Assembly (NCBI RefSeq): GCF_004005475.1
Contig: NZ_RZTZ01000002.1
Location: 186,001 to 250,000 of the forward strand
Direction of reading: 5' to 3'
Source of the DNA: Niallia taxi
GTDB taxonomy: Bacteria > Bacillota > Bacilli > Bacillales > Cytobacillaceae
Length of the DNA stretch: 64,000 nucleotides
Every line of letters begins with the position of its first letter. Positions within the stretch are counted from its first letter, which is position 1. The position numbers were made by a program, and so were the translations under genes. Positions 26,380-37,069 of the stretch are shown here, piece after piece. Under the pieces are notes generated by a model, which saw only the letters and a program-made list of their open reading frames with translations, did no database searches and had not been told where the DNA came from.

Positions 26380-28707
26380 ATGGAGGAAAAAAAGAATACA
26401 CTAGTACCCCTCCTGCCGCTTCGAGGATTACTTGTTTATCCAACAATGGTATTACACTTGGATGTTGGTAGAGAAAAATCGGTGCAGGCACTTGAAAAAG
26501 CAATGGTTGATGACCATCTGATTTTTCTAACAATGCAAAAAGATATTGATATTGATGATCCTGCTGAGGAAGAATTGTACAAAATCGGGACTTTGACTAA
26601 AGTTAAGCAGATGCTGAAGCTTCCAAACGGCACGATCCGCGTATTGGTGGAAGGGCTGAAAAGAGCCAAATTTATTGAATTGACAGAAGAAGACGGGTAT
26701 TATGCCGCTACACTAGAAATAATGGAAGAGGATACTTCAAAGGATGTAGAAGATGAAGCGTTAATGAGAACAATGCTTCAGTATTTTGAGCAATACATAA
26801 AGATTTCCAAAAAAATCTCTAATGAAACGTATGCTACAGTTTCTGATATGGAAGAACCAGGGCGCATGGCGGATATTATTGCATCACATCTGCCAATAAA
26901 GCTAAAGGAAAAACAGAAAATACTGGAAACATTAGATAACAAGCAACGTATGAATCAAGTGATTGACATCATTCATAATGAAAAGGAAGTCTTAAGCCTA
27001 GAGAAGAAGATTGGGCAGCGTGTGAAGAAGTCCATGGAAAGAACGCAGAAGGAATATTACTTGCGTGAACAAATGAAAGCAATCCAAAAAGAGCTTGGTG
27101 ATAAAGACGGTAAAAGCGGTGAAGTAAGCACGCTTGCCGAAAAAATTGAACAGGCAGGGATGCCGGAGCATGTTAAAGCCACTGCCTTAAAGGAACTGGA
27201 TCGTTACGAGAAGATTCCTTCCACTTCTGCAGAGAGCTCTGTTATTCGTAATTATATTGATTGGCTGCTTGCATTGCCATGGAGCAATGCAACTGAAGAT
27301 GACTTGAACATCAAAAAGGCTGAAAAAATATTGGATCAGGATCATTATGGTCTTGAAAAGGTCAAGGAGCGCGTGTTAGAGTATTTAGCAGTGCAAAGCT
27401 TAACTAATTCGCTTAAAGGACCAATCCTTTGTCTTGCTGGACCTCCAGGCGTAGGTAAAACAAGCTTAGCTCGTTCTATTGCCAAGTCACTTAACCGTAA
27501 CTTTGTGCGTATTTCCCTTGGCGGAGTCAGAGATGAATCCGAAATAAGAGGACATAGAAGAACATATGTAGGAGCAATGCCTGGTCGCATCATTCAAGGA
27601 ATGAAAAAGGCAGGTACTATCAACCCTGTATTCCTATTGGATGAAATCGACAAAATGTCCAATGATTTCAGAGGTGATCCATCTTCCGCAATGCTTGAGG
27701 TTTTGGACCCAGAACAAAATAGCAACTTCAGTGATCATTATATTGAAGAAACATATGATCTTTCCAATGTTATGTTTATTGCAACAGCAAATAACTTGGC
27801 AACAATTCCGGGACCGCTTCGTGATCGGATGGAGATTATCTCTATATCTGGATATACAGAGCTGGAGAAAATCCATATTGCTAAGGATCATTTATTGCTT
27901 AAGCAAATTAAAGACCATGGTTTGACTAAAGGGCAGCTGCAAATAAGAGAGGATGCCATCCAACAAATTGTTCGCCACTATACACGTGAAGCTGGAGTAA
28001 GAAGCTTGGAACGTCAAATTGCGACGATTTGCCGCAAAACCGCAAAAATGATTGTATCAGAAGAAAAGAAAAAAATAATTCTGACAAGCAAAAATGTGGA
28101 GGAATTCCTTGGTAAGCCGATTTTCCGATACGGTCAGGCTGAATTGGAGGATCAGGTCGGTGTTGCAACAGGGCTTGCTTACACAACTGTTGGCGGCGAT
28201 ACATTGCAAATTGAAGTAGCGTTGGCACCAGGAAAAGGGAAGCTTGTATTAACAGGGAAATTGGGAGATGTAATGAAGGAATCAGCACAGGCTGCTTTCA
28301 GTTATATCCGCTCCAAATCGGAGGAGCTTGGAATTGATCCGAAATTCCATGAAAAATTTGATATTCACATTCATGTACCAGAAGGAGCAGTTCCAAAGGA
28401 TGGTCCTTCAGCAGGTATTACAATGGTAACAGCACTTGTATCTGCATTGTCTGGCAAGCCGATTAAAAGAGAAGTTGGCATGACAGGGGAAGTAACTTTG
28501 CGCGGCAGGGTTCTCCCTATCGGGGGTTTGAAGGAAAAATCACTGAGTGCACATCGTGCAGGCTTGACGACCATTATTGCACCAAAGGATAATGAAAAAG
28601 ATTTAGATGATATACCAGAAAGTGTTCGCGAGGAACTGAACTTTATTCTTGTTTCTCATGTGGACGAAGTATTAAAACATGCTCTGAACGGAAGTGTAAA
28701 TTCTTGA
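26380..28707 (+). CDS. lonA: LonA, ATP-dependent protease
   Basis: Cytosolic quality-control protease. The 775-residue product has the N-terminal LON domain ([21 protein letters not shown], to about residue 200), a coiled-coil, the AAA+ module with Walker [12 protein letters not shown] and Walker [12 protein letters not shown], and the C-terminal protease domain with catalytic Ser 677 in PKDGPSAG and Lys in [15 protein letters not shown] 26380 is preferred, with GGAGGTG 9 nt upstream. It overlaps ysxC by 4 nt, as in B. subtilis. Confidence 0.97.
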   Translation: MEEKKNTLVPLLPLRGLLVYPTMVLHLDVGREKSVQALEKAMVDDHLIFLTMQKDIDIDDPAEEELYKIGTLTKVKQMLKLPNGTIRVLVEGLKRAKFIELTEEDGYYAATLEIMEEDTSKDVEDEALMRTMLQYFEQYIKISKKISNETYATVSDMEEPGRMADIIASHLPIKLKEKQKILETLDNKQRMNQVIDIIHNEKEVLSLEKKIGQRVKKSMERTQKEYYLREQMKAIQKELGDKDGKSGEVSTLAEKIEQAGMPEHVKATALKELDRYEKIPSTSAESSVIRNYIDWLLALPWSNATEDDLNIKKAEKILDQDHYGLEKVKERVLEYLAVQSLTNSLKGPILCLAGPPGVGKTSLARSIAKSLNRNFVRISLGGVRDESEIRGHRRTYVGAMPGRIIQGMKKAGTINPVFLLDEIDKMSNDFRGDPSSAMLEVLDPEQNSNFSDHYIEETYDLSNVMFIATANNLATIPGPLRDRMEIISISGYTELEKIHIAKDHLLLKQIKDHGLTKGQLQIREDAIQQIVRHYTREAGVRSLERQIATICRKTAKMIVSEEKKKIILTSKNVEEFLGKPIFRYGQAELEDQVGVATGLAYTTVGGDTLQIEVALAPGKGKLVLTGKLGDVMKESAQAAFSYIRSKSEELGIDPKFHEKFDIHIHVPEGAVPKDGPSAGITMVTALVSALSGKPIKREVGMTGEVTLRGRVLPIGGLKEKSLSAHRAGLTTIIAPKDNEKDLDDIPESVREELNFILVSHVDEVLKHALNGSVNS

Positions 28708-29291
28708 AAGTAAATAGTGCAGAAATAGTGATAAGTGCAGTAAAGCCGCATCAATATCCGGATACGGATATACCGGAATTCGCGTTAGCAGGAAGATCAA
28801 ATGTTGGGAAGTCTTCGTTCATCAATAAGATGCTCGGAAGAAAGGCTCTTGCCCGCATTTCCTCCAAGCCAGGTAAAACGCAGACATTGAATTTTTATTT
28901 AATCAATGAAATCCTGCATTTCGTAGATGTTCCTGGTTACGGATACGCAAAGGTATCAAAAAAAGAGCGAGAAGCATGGGGTAGAATGATTGAAACGTAT
29001 TTTACATCAAGAGAACAGCTTAAAGCTGTCGTCTTGATTACAGATTTACGGCATGCCCCTACTAAGGACGATGTCATGATGTATGAATTTTTAAAGCATT
29101 ATGGCATTCCGGCAATTATTATTGCCACAAAGGCGGACAAGATTTCAAAATCGCAATGGCAAAAGCATTTGAAAGTAACAAGGGAAACATTAGATCTTAG
29201 TAAGGATGATCACCTTATTCTTTTCTCAAGCGAAACAGGTGAGGGAAAAGACAAGGTTTGGTCTTTGCTGCAGTATCTTGCGAAAAACTAA
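28704..29291 (+). CDS. ysxC: YsxC/EngB, ribosome-biogenesis GTPase
   Basis: Essential GTPase in 50S subunit assembly. The 195-residue product has G1 [15 protein letters not shown]2 around [14 protein letters not shown]3 DVPGYG, G4 ATKADK and G5 SSETGEG. The TTG start at 28704 overlaps the lonA stop (TTGA), so translation is coupled. A strong terminator follows. Confidence 0.97.
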   Translation: MKVNSAEIVISAVKPHQYPDTDIPEFALAGRSNVGKSSFINKMLGRKALARISSKPGKTQTLNFYLINEILHFVDVPGYGYAKVSKKEREAWGRMIETYFTSREQLKAVVLITDLRHAPTKDDVMMYEFLKHYGIPAIIIATKADKISKSQWQKHLKVTRETLDLSKDDHLILFSSETGEGKDKVWSLLQYLAKN

Positions 29292-29295
29292 ACAA

Positions 29296-29332
29296 AAAAA
29301 AGCTGAATCAACTGTGATTCAGCTTTTTTTTG
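29296..29332 (+). terminator. Intrinsic terminator of lonA-ysxC
   Basis: AAAAGCTGAATCA/TGATTCAGCTTTT perfect stem, 4-nt loop, eight T. Confidence 0.93.
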
Positions 29333-29412
29333 TTTATAGAGAAAAGACAGCAATAATAGGGCTTTTTTCCGGGTAAGCTAACAGTAAAACATGCAGTAGG
29401 AGGAAGTTTCTT

Positions 29413-31083
29413 GTGACGAATGGAAATCCGATATCTATATTTGCACTTGGTGGATTAAATGAAATAGGAAAAAACATGTATGTAATAGAATATGATGATA
29501 CAATCTTGGCGATTGACTGCGGTAATAAATTTCCTGATGAAAGTCTGCATGGAATTGATTTAATTATCCCTGATATCAGTTATTTAGTGGAGAATAAAGA
29601 CAAGGTAAAGGGACTAATTGTCACACATGGACATGAGGATCATATCGGCGGTATTCCATATCTCCTTAAACAATTGAATGTTCCTGTCTATGGAACTAGG
29701 TTTACACTTGGGTTAATAGAGCTAAAGCTGAAGGAGCACGGACTTGTTCGGGATACGGAAATGATTGAAATTAACAATACTTCACAATTGCAATTCGGTG
29801 AGATTAAAGCCGAGTTTTTTAAGGTGAATCACAGTATTCCTGATTGCATAGGTATTGTGTTCCGTACTCCACAAGGAAATATTGTGCATACAGGAGATTT
29901 CAAATTTGATTTAACACCTGCTAATAAGGAAAACTCCGATATTCATAAAATGGCACAAATTGGGTCAAAAGGTGTGCTGCTGCTTATATCTGAAAGCACA
30001 AATGCAGAACGGCCTGGTCTTTCCCCTTCTGAGCAGTTAGTAGGGCGCCATATCCTTGAAGCGTTTCAAAAAGCAGACAGGAAAGTGATTTTATCAACAT
30101 TTGCCTCGAATATTAACAGGGTACAGCAAGTAGTCGATGCAGCAATGGAGACGAATCGCAAGCTGGCGCTTCTTGGCAGGAGTATGCTTAATGTGGTGGA
30201 GGTAGCAATGGAGCGGGGGTATTTACAGGTACCTGAGGGCTTGCTTATTGATCAGGGCGAAATTGAGCTTTTTCCTCCTGAAAAGGTAGCGATACTTTGT
30301 ACAGGCAGCCAAGGCGAACCATTAGCAGCCCTTGCCAGATTATCGACTGGAAATTTTCGAGGAGTTGAAGTTCTGCGAGGTGATACTGTTATTTTTGCAG
30401 CTGGCCCAATACCAGGAAATGAGCGATATGTTTCTCGTGTTGTTGATAATTTCTTTGCAATCGGTGCGAAGGTAATTTACGGATCCGGCACTACGTCAGG
30501 CATGCATGTATCTGGACATGGCTATCAAGAGGATTTAAAATTGATGCTCACATTAATGAAGCCGAAATATTTTATTCCGATCCACGGTGAGTACAGAATG
30601 CTCAATCAGCACCGCAATCTAGCCGAAGCAGTCGGTGTAGAAACAGGCAATACTTTTATTATCGGTAATGGCGATGTTGTCGACATTCAATCGGAAAAGG
30701 CTAGATTCACAAGAAAGGTTCATGCAGGCAATACCTACATCGACGGAATCGGAATAGGAGATGTCGGTGAAATTGTATTGAGAGACCGTAAACAGCTTTC
30801 AGAGGATGGAATGCTTGTCATTGTCCTGACAATGAGTAAGCAGGAAAAGAAACTAATAGCAGAACCAGATACCATCTCAAGAGGCTTTGTTTACGTTCGA
30901 GACGCTGAAGACCTTATTCGCTCCGTAAACAGTGTCATTAAAGAAGCGGTCTCCACTGTTGATGCAAGAGGCAGAAATCAGTGGGGTGCAATTAAGCAAG
31001 AAGTCAGAAAAGCGGCAGGGCAGTATATATTTCATCAAACAAAACGTAAACCGATGATTTTACCGATTATTATAGAAGTATAA
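29413..31083 (+). CDS. RNase J-family beta-CASP ribonuclease
   Basis: A 556-residue metallo-beta-lactamase/beta-CASP nuclease with the RNase J architecture. The Zn motif is complete, THGHEDHIGG, with further ligands in HTGDF and HVSGHG; ends TKRKPMILPIIIEV like RNase J1 and J2. RNase J enzymes combine endonuclease and 5'-exonuclease activity in mRNA decay. The family usually has two members (J1, with intact HGHEDH, and J2, in which this motif is degenerate HGHDEN); neither lies between ysxC and hemA in B. subtilis. Several blocks look J2-like (VIPDISYLV, AERPG, ASNINRVQQV). It may be a third paralogue. GTG 29413, GGAGGAAG upstream. Confidence 0.85.
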   Translation: MTNGNPISIFALGGLNEIGKNMYVIEYDDTILAIDCGNKFPDESLHGIDLIIPDISYLVENKDKVKGLIVTHGHEDHIGGIPYLLKQLNVPVYGTRFTLGLIELKLKEHGLVRDTEMIEINNTSQLQFGEIKAEFFKVNHSIPDCIGIVFRTPQGNIVHTGDFKFDLTPANKENSDIHKMAQIGSKGVLLLISESTNAERPGLSPSEQLVGRHILEAFQKADRKVILSTFASNINRVQQVVDAAMETNRKLALLGRSMLNVVEVAMERGYLQVPEGLLIDQGEIELFPPEKVAILCTGSQGEPLAALARLSTGNFRGVEVLRGDTVIFAAGPIPGNERYVSRVVDNFFAIGAKVIYGSGTTSGMHVSGHGYQEDLKLMLTLMKPKYFIPIHGEYRMLNQHRNLAEAVGVETGNTFIIGNGDVVDIQSEKARFTRKVHAGNTYIDGIGIGDVGEIVLRDRKQLSEDGMLVIVLTMSKQEKKLIAEPDTISRGFVYVRDAEDLIRSVNSVIKEAVSTVDARGRNQWGAIKQEVRKAAGQYIFHQTKRKPMILPIIIEV

Positions 31084-31085
31084 AA

Positions 31086-31124
31086 GGATGAGACTCCTAC
31101 AGCTAGTCTGCAGGAGTCTCATCC
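31086..31124. terminator. Strong hairpin after RNase J gene
   Basis: GGATGAGACTCCT/AGGAGTCTCATCC, 13-bp perfect stem, loop of 13 nt, no U-tract on either side. It may stop convergent transcription or protect the mRNA end. Confidence 0.6.
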
Positions 31125-31203
31125 CTGTATTCAATAATCAATATCCTCTAGCTTTTAAGTGTCGGATTACTTCCATATATAAAACCTACTTTAAGCAGAT
31201 TTT

Positions 31204-31689
31204 TCATTTCCGCTTAGAAAGCAAAAAATACCCGCCAATAAGCAAAAACAACAGTGGTGTAAGAAACTTAAGTGTTTCCTGCCCTACTTGAATGAAAGTA
31301 ATCGAGTCTATAATATCTTCATAAAATAGCAGAAAACCTGCCAAAAGCAGAAACAGTACACCATTCATCAGCCCAGATCCTGCCTTTTGGTGGAAAAGAA
31401 TAAATCCTAAGGCGATAATCAGCAGAAAAGTTCCTGTATCATTTGGCCAAATGGCTAGTTTATTGACAAGTTGAAAATGAAGGCCGAACCCAGTCAAAAT
31501 CACCCCAGGCAATATCGAGCTATAATCCTTGCCTAAAAACCCTTGAAACAGAAACGCTAATCCAACGATTATAAGCAAGGTAGGCCAGGAATAAAAAGAC
31601 TCAAAAGGAGTTACCTTCAGCACTTTAAGCAAAAAGTAAATTCCAAACCCAACTAGTGCAACACCAGTAAATAACTTATGAGATTTCAT
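31204..31689 (-). CDS. Multi-spanning membrane protein, unknown
   Basis: A 161-residue protein with about six short hydrophobic segments (e.g. LFTGVALVGFGIYFLL, LLIIVGLAFLF, GVLFLLLAGFLLF, LTPLLFLLIGGYFLL), with the G-rich pattern of the LiaI/LiaF-type transmembrane family. Function unknown. ATG 31689 has GGAGGA upstream; the longer frame to 31767 lacks a site. Convergent to the RNase J gene. Confidence 0.75.
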   Translation of the reverse strand: MKSHKLFTGVALVGFGIYFLLKVLKVTPFESFYSWPTLLIIVGLAFLFQGFLGKDYSSILPGVILTGFGLHFQLVNKLAIWPNDTGTFLLIIALGFILFHQKAGSGLMNGVLFLLLAGFLLFYEDIIDSITFIQVGQETLKFLTPLLFLLIGGYFLLSKRK

Positions 31690-31991
31690 ATTTCCTCCGT
31701 TTCCAGTAATACAAACTTGAATCCAAATGATATCTTTGTTAATGTACTTGAGTGGATAGCATTGCATATGCTATTAGGACAGTACATTTAACGAAATAAA
31801 TTCCAAAAAAACAGCTGTTTTCATAGATAATTTTGGCATGTATGTATACACTATTACTAGTAAGTAAAGATAGTATAAAACTGACTTTGCCAATAATACT
31901 ATATGTTAACATATCAATTCACAATTTGTTCACAATTATAGTCATATTTGTTGCACATTATCGTTTGTTTTTTGTTATAATAAATACATGT

Positions 31992-32006
31992 TTAGAATAA
32001 TTATAA
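31992..32006 (+). promoter_or_regulatory. PerR-type box upstream of hemA
   Basis: TTAGAATAATTATAA matches the PerR consensus TTATAATNATTATAA with one mismatch. It sits just downstream of a TATAAT (31976-31981), where binding would block transcription. The B. subtilis hemAXCDBL operon is PerR-regulated, so the site is plausible. The preceding 31690-31991 holds no gene. Confidence 0.6.
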
Positions 32007-32053
32007 ATAAAGAATCGGATTTTCATTGAAATCTTTGGGGGTATCAATTACTT

Positions 32054-33394
32054 ATGCATATAGTTGTCGTTGGACTAAATTATAAAACGGCCCCAGTAGA
32101 AATTAGAGAACGTTTAACATTTGACTCTTCTGCACTCGGGGAAGCAATGAGTCAATTGCAAAAGAAAAAAAGCATTCTGGAAAATATCATCATTTCTACT
32201 TGTAATCGTACAGAAATTTATGCTGTTGTCGACCAATTGCATACTGGTCGTTACTATATAAAAGAGTTCTTATCTGAATGGTTTGAGATTGACCAAGCAG
32301 AATTTAGTCCATATATATTTATTTACGAACAGGATGGAGCAATGAACCATCTTTTTCAAGTTGCATGTGGTTTAAATTCTATGGTCGTAGGAGAAACTCA
32401 AATTCTTGGGCAGGTTCGTGCAAGTTTCCTAGAGGCACAAGCCATTGAGTCTTCAGGAACAGTATTTAATCAGCTATTTAAACAGGCTGTTACACTAGCT
32501 AAAAAAGCACATACAGAAACAGACATTGGAGCAAATGCCGTTTCTGTCAGCTATGCTGCTGTAGAATTAGCAAAAAAAATATTCGGTACATTAGACAATA
32601 AGAATGTGCTGATATTAGGTGCAGGGAAGATGGGCGAGCTTGCTATTCAAAATCTGTACAGCAATGGGGCGAAAAATGTAACGGTAATAAACCGGACATT
32701 TGAAAAGGCACAAAGCTTGGCAGAGCGTTTTGAAGGTCAGGCGAAATCCTTGAGCGAGCTGCAATGCGCATTAATTGATGCTGACATTCTAATCAGCTCA
32801 ACAGGTGCTAGTTCGTTTGTAATCACGAAAAGCATGATGAATACAGTGGAAAAGATTCGCAAGGGAAAACCGTTATTTATGGTTGACATTGCTGTACCAC
32901 GTGATTTAGATCCTGCACTTGCAGAATTAGATAGTGTATTCTTATATGATATTGACGATTTAGAAGGCATAGTCGAAGCAAACCTTCAAGAGCGCCAAAG
33001 AGAAGCAGCGAAAATTATGCTCATGATCGAACAGGAAATTGTCGAATTTAACGAATGGCTTCATTTGTTAGGAATCGTACCAGTCATTTCAGCACTTCGC
33101 GACAAAGCGTTAGCAATTCAAGGCGAAACGATGAAAAGCATCGAACGAAAGCTGCCGCATTTAAGTGACCGTGATAAAAAAGTCTTGAACAAACATACGA
33201 AAAGCATCATTAACCAAATGCTGAAGGATCCGATTCTTCATGCAAAAGAGCTTGCTTCTTCAGATAATCGCGAACAGGCAATGGAGCTATTCGTGAAAAT
33301 ATTCAACTTGGAGCAGGATGTCCAAACTCAAACAACAGTTGTGAAGGAAGAGAAAAAAGTAGTGTCTTCTTTACAGCCCAACTTTCAGGGCTAA
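32054..33394 (+). CDS. hemA: Glutamyl-tRNA reductase
   Basis: First committed step of C5 haem synthesis: reduces glutamyl-tRNA to glutamate-1-semialdehyde with NADPH. The 446-residue product shows the catalytic Cys in [13 protein letters not shown] (about residue 50), [16 protein letters not shown], the NADPH-binding motif [12 protein letters not shown], and a C-terminal dimerisation helix. ATG 32054 follows GGGGGTATCAATTACTT. First gene of the six-gene haem operon. Confidence 0.97.
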   Translation: MHIVVVGLNYKTAPVEIRERLTFDSSALGEAMSQLQKKKSILENIIISTCNRTEIYAVVDQLHTGRYYIKEFLSEWFEIDQAEFSPYIFIYEQDGAMNHLFQVACGLNSMVVGETQILGQVRASFLEAQAIESSGTVFNQLFKQAVTLAKKAHTETDIGANAVSVSYAAVELAKKIFGTLDNKNVLILGAGKMGELAIQNLYSNGAKNVTVINRTFEKAQSLAERFEGQAKSLSELQCALIDADILISSTGASSFVITKSMMNTVEKIRKGKPLFMVDIAVPRDLDPALAELDSVFLYDIDDLEGIVEANLQERQREAAKIMLMIEQEIVEFNEWLHLLGIVPVISALRDKALAIQGETMKSIERKLPHLSDRDKKVLNKHTKSIINQMLKDPILHAKELASSDNREQAMELFVKIFNLEQDVQTQTTVVKEEKKVVSSLQPNFQG

Positions 33395-33493
33395 TTATTG
33401 ACCTTAAAGCTAGATTGTTTAAAAGAGTTTTGGCATTATAGTATATGAAGTAACATTTTTCTCAAGGTTTTAACTGTTAAAGGGGAAACATAT

Positions 33494-34318
33494 ATGACAG
33501 ATGCTTATTTAACTAGACTTCATGAATTTACGATTATTCTTTATGCAATATCTGTGCTCTTATACTTTTTTGATTTTATGCATAATAACCAGAAAGCCAA
33601 TAGAGCAGCTTTCTGGTTACTTTCATTTGTATGGCTCTTGCAAACCGCCTTCCTGCTTATTTATATGGTGGATACGAAGCGGTTTCCTGTGCTTACAATC
33701 ATGGAGGGGCTGTACTTTTATACATGGGTGCTTGTTTCCTTCTCGCTTTTAATCAACAAGCTTTTGAAAATTGATTTTATTGTCTTTTTTACAAATGTGC
33801 TCGGTTTTATCATTATGGCCATACATACATTTGCGCCAATCCGAGAGGGGACGGAGATTGCCACACAAGTAATTTCAGAGCTGCTCCTCATTCATATTAC
33901 GGCAGCATTGCTTGCATACGGAGGTTTTTCGCTGTCGTTTATTTTTTCTCTTTTGTACTGTGTTCAATTTAATCTGTTGAAAAAGAAAATATGGGGAAAA
34001 CGACTGAGGCGGATTCCTGATTTAACAAAATTGGAGAATATAGCTTACCTTTTTAACGTGTTCAGCGTTCCTTTATTGCTGATAGCTCTCATTCTCGGCA
34101 TTCAATGGGCTAGTGTTCAGGCGCCAGGTTTTGTCTGGTATGACCCAAAAATACTGGGATCCTTTCTTGTCCTTTTTATTTACGGATGCTGTTTATATGC
34201 AAGAGTAACGCATAAACTAGTAGGGAAAGGCATTGCTTACTTCAATATTGCATGTTTCTTAATACTGTTGATTAATTTCTTTTTGGCAGGGAATTTTTCA
34301 ACGTTTCACTATAAATAA
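33494..34318 (+). CDS. hemX: HemX, membrane protein of haem operon
   Basis: A 274-residue protein with eight predicted membrane segments, of the cytochrome c assembly (CcmC/CcsA-like) family. In B. subtilis HemX lowers the amount of HemA. It lies between hemA and hemC as expected. AAGGGGAAA precedes ATG 33494. Confidence 0.92.
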   Translation: MTDAYLTRLHEFTIILYAISVLLYFFDFMHNNQKANRAAFWLLSFVWLLQTAFLLIYMVDTKRFPVLTIMEGLYFYTWVLVSFSLLINKLLKIDFIVFFTNVLGFIIMAIHTFAPIREGTEIATQVISELLLIHITAALLAYGGFSLSFIFSLLYCVQFNLLKKKIWGKRLRRIPDLTKLENIAYLFNVFSVPLLLIALILGIQWASVQAPGFVWYDPKILGSFLVLFIYGCCLYARVTHKLVGKGIAYFNIACFLILLINFFLAGNFSTFHYK

Positions 34319-34372
34319 ATGCTACATAAAGCCGGTGAAATGCGGCTAAAAGTTTAAGCTGGAGGCATACGG

Positions 34373-35311
34373 ATGCGAAAAATTATTGTCGGTTCAAGAC
34401 GAAGCAAGTTAGCTATTACACAAACAACATGGGTTATTAATCAATTGAAAAAATTAGACCCATCCTATGAATTTGAAATTAAGGAAATGGTTACAAAAGG
34501 TGATGTTGTGTTAGATGTGACATTATCGAAGGTCGGCGGAAAAGGACTATTTGTTAAGGAAATTGAACAAGCAATGCTTGATAAAGAAATTGATATTGCG
34601 GTACACAGCATGAAGGACATGCCTGCTGTACTCCCACCAGGTTTAATCATCGGTTGTATTCCGCAAAGGGAGGACCACCGTGATGCGCTAATCAGCAAAG
34701 GTCATATCCCATTGAAGGACTTGAAGGAAGGTGCTGTTATTGGGACAAGCAGTCTCAGACGCGGTGCACAGCTATTAGCAGTAAGACCAGATTTGGAAAT
34801 AAAATGGATTCGCGGCAATATCGATACAAGATTGAAGAAGCTAGAAACAGAAGATTATGATGCCATTATTCTCGCTGCGGCAGGACTTGCAAGAATGGGC
34901 TGGACAAGCGATGTTGTCACAGAATTTCTTGACCCTGAAACTTGTTTGCCGGCAGTTGGTCAAGGTGCATTATCCATTGAGTGCAGAGAAGATGATAAGG
35001 AAGTGCTTGAGCTATTGAGCAAGCTGTCATCAGAGGAAACGACGAAGACCGTTTATGCAGAAAGAGCCTTCTTAAACAAAATGGATGGCGGCTGCCAAGT
35101 TCCGATTGCAGGCTTTGCCCAAATGGTGGGCGATAAGGAGCTTACGTTGACAGCTCTTGTAACCTCTCCTGATGGCAAAACAGTATATAAAGAGGTACTA
35201 ACAGGCACTAACCCAGTAGAGCTTGGTGAACAGGCCGCAGAACTGCTCACAGAGCGGGGAGCAAAGAAATTGATAGACAGCCTGAAAGATGAGAACATTA
35301 TTGATGCATAA
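34373..35311 (+). CDS. hemC: Porphobilinogen deaminase (hydroxymethylbilane synthase)
   Basis: Joins four porphobilinogens into hydroxymethylbilane. The 312-residue product contains [54 protein letters not shown] and the dipyrromethane-cofactor Cys in [31 protein letters not shown] provides the ribosome site before ATG 34373. Overlaps the hemD frame at its end. Confidence 0.97.
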   Translation: MRKIIVGSRRSKLAITQTTWVINQLKKLDPSYEFEIKEMVTKGDVVLDVTLSKVGGKGLFVKEIEQAMLDKEIDIAVHSMKDMPAVLPPGLIIGCIPQREDHRDALISKGHIPLKDLKEGAVIGTSSLRRGAQLLAVRPDLEIKWIRGNIDTRLKKLETEDYDAIILAAAGLARMGWTSDVVTEFLDPETCLPAVGQGALSIECREDDKEVLELLSKLSSEETTKTVYAERAFLNKMDGGCQVPIAGFAQMVGDKELTLTALVTSPDGKTVYKEVLTGTNPVELGEQAAELLTERGAKKLIDSLKDENIIDA

Positions 35312-36065
35312 CCCATTGCAAGGAAAAAGCATTCTGATACCGCGGGCGAGGAACCAAGCAGCAGCCCTTTCTGACAGGGTTAAGCTTTTAGGAGGAACAC
35401 CTGTCGAAATTCCGCTGCTTGCCTTTCGCAGCCTGCCTTTGACTGAAAAAACCAAGGAGAAGCTTCTCGGAGGCGGATTTGCTTGGCTTGTGTTTACGAG
35501 CAGTAACGGAGTGAATGCTTTTTTTCAAGCTTGGGAGTTTAAAGCTCCAGAACATCTTAAAATAGCTGTCATTGGGGACAAAACTGCTGAAACATTGGCA
35601 CACTATGGCTATAAAGCAGCATTCATTCCATCCTCCTTTGTTGCCGAAACGTTTGCAGAAGAATTTTCGCAGCAAGTGGCAAAACAGGAGGAAGTACTTA
35701 TTGTGAAGGGAAGCTTGGCGAGAAATGTATTATACAGCTCCTTAAGGGAAGCTGGAATTGCCGCAGAAGAAGCAATTATCTATGAAACATATTTTCCTGA
35801 AAAGAGCGAATCACTGCTAGTCAAGGTCTTAAGAGAGCAGAAATTGGATGTGCTCCTGTTTACAAGCTCATCTACAGTGGAATATTTTATGGATGTGGTC
35901 CATACATATGCGCTTCAACAATCAGTTAAGACCTGTACAATTGGATGTATTGGCCCAATAACGAAGGAAAAGCTAAACGATTATGGTATAAATGTTGATA
36001 TTTATCCCGACAATTTTACAGTAGACAGTATGCTTGATCGATTAGTTGAATTTTTACAAGAATAG
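35304..36065 (+). CDS. hemD: Uroporphyrinogen-III synthase
   Basis: Cyclises hydroxymethylbilane to uroporphyrinogen III. A roughly 253-residue HemD-family protein: [24 protein letters not shown] at the N-terminus, [13 protein letters not shown], and [14 protein letters not shown]-like block ([13 protein letters not shown]), with C-terminal [15 protein letters not shown]. Sequence is poorly conserved in this family but position is diagnostic. ATG 35304 overlaps the hemC stop region; ATG 35289 is a possible alternative five codons upstream. Confidence 0.93.
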   Translation: MHNPLQGKSILIPRARNQAAALSDRVKLLGGTPVEIPLLAFRSLPLTEKTKEKLLGGGFAWLVFTSSNGVNAFFQAWEFKAPEHLKIAVIGDKTAETLAHYGYKAAFIPSSFVAETFAEEFSQQVAKQEEVLIVKGSLARNVLYSSLREAGIAAEEAIIYETYFPEKSESLLVKVLREQKLDVLLFTSSSTVEYFMDVVHTYALQQSVKTCTIGCIGPITKEKLNDYGINVDIYPDNFTVDSMLDRLVEFLQE

Positions 36066-36076
36066 GGGAGAACGAA

Positions 36077-37054
36077 ATGTCATTACAATTTAAACGTCAC
36101 CGTAGACTGCGTCAATCTGCAAGCATGAGAGCATTGGTAAGGGAAACTCATGTGCATGTGGACGATTTGATTTATCCTATTTTCATTGCAGAGGGTGAGA
36201 ACATTAAACGGGAAATCTCATCAATGCCTGGAATTTATAATCTGTCCATTGACCGTTTGAAGGAAGAAATGGATGAAGTACAAAGCCTTGGCATTAAATC
36301 AGTCCTATTATTCGGCATTCCTTTAGAAAAGGATGAATGCGGTACACAGGCATTTCATGATCACGGCATTGTCCAAGAAGGAATTCGCTTCATCAAAAAG
36401 AATTATCCGGAGATTGTCATTATTGCTGATACATGCCTTTGCGAATATACAAGCCATGGACATTGCGGTATCGTGGAAGAAGGTCGTGTATTAAATGACG
36501 AATCATTGGAATTGCTTGTTAAAACAGCTGTAAGTCAAGCAGAAGCTGGTGCAGATATCATTGCTCCATCTAATATGATGGACGGTTTTGTAGCTGCTAT
36601 CCGCAAGGGTCTTGATGAAGCAGGCTACATAGATACACCAATTATGTCATACGGAGTGAAGTATTCTTCCGCATTTTATGGACCATTCCGTGAAGCAGCG
36701 GACAGCACCCCGCAATTTGGAGACCGTAAAGCATATCAAATGGACCCTGCAAACCGTCTCGAAGCATTACGAGAAGCAGAATCAGATGCGGAAGAAGGGG
36801 CAGACTTTATGATTGTCAAACCTGGTATGCCGTATTTGGATATTGTTCGTGATATGAAAAATACCTTGAAGATGCCAATCGTTATTTACAATGTGAGCGG
36901 AGAATACAGCATGGTAAAAGCTGCTGCACAAAACGGCTGGATTGATGAAGAGCGTATTGTAATGGAAATGATGGTCAGCATGAAACGTGCCGGAGCAGAT
37001 TTAATCATGACTTACTTTGCAAAAGATGTTGCACGCTGGTTGAAAGAACAATAA
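36077..37054 (+). CDS. hemB: Delta-aminolevulinic acid dehydratase (porphobilinogen synthase)
   Basis: Condenses two aminolevulinates to porphobilinogen. The 325-residue product has the zinc-binding triple-Cys block [15 protein letters not shown] (residues about 117-131) and the two Schiff-base lysines, in [18 protein letters not shown] and [12 protein letters not shown]. Zn-dependent type. AGGGGAG precedes ATG 36077. Confidence 0.97.
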   Translation: MSLQFKRHRRLRQSASMRALVRETHVHVDDLIYPIFIAEGENIKREISSMPGIYNLSIDRLKEEMDEVQSLGIKSVLLFGIPLEKDECGTQAFHDHGIVQEGIRFIKKNYPEIVIIADTCLCEYTSHGHCGIVEEGRVLNDESLELLVKTAVSQAEAGADIIAPSNMMDGFVAAIRKGLDEAGYIDTPIMSYGVKYSSAFYGPFREAADSTPQFGDRKAYQMDPANRLEALREAESDAEEGADFMIVKPGMPYLDIVRDMKNTLKMPIVIYNVSGEYSMVKAAAQNGWIDEERIVMEMMVSMKRAGADLIMTYFAKDVARWLKEQ

Positions 37055-37069
37055 GAAAAGAGGGATAGC

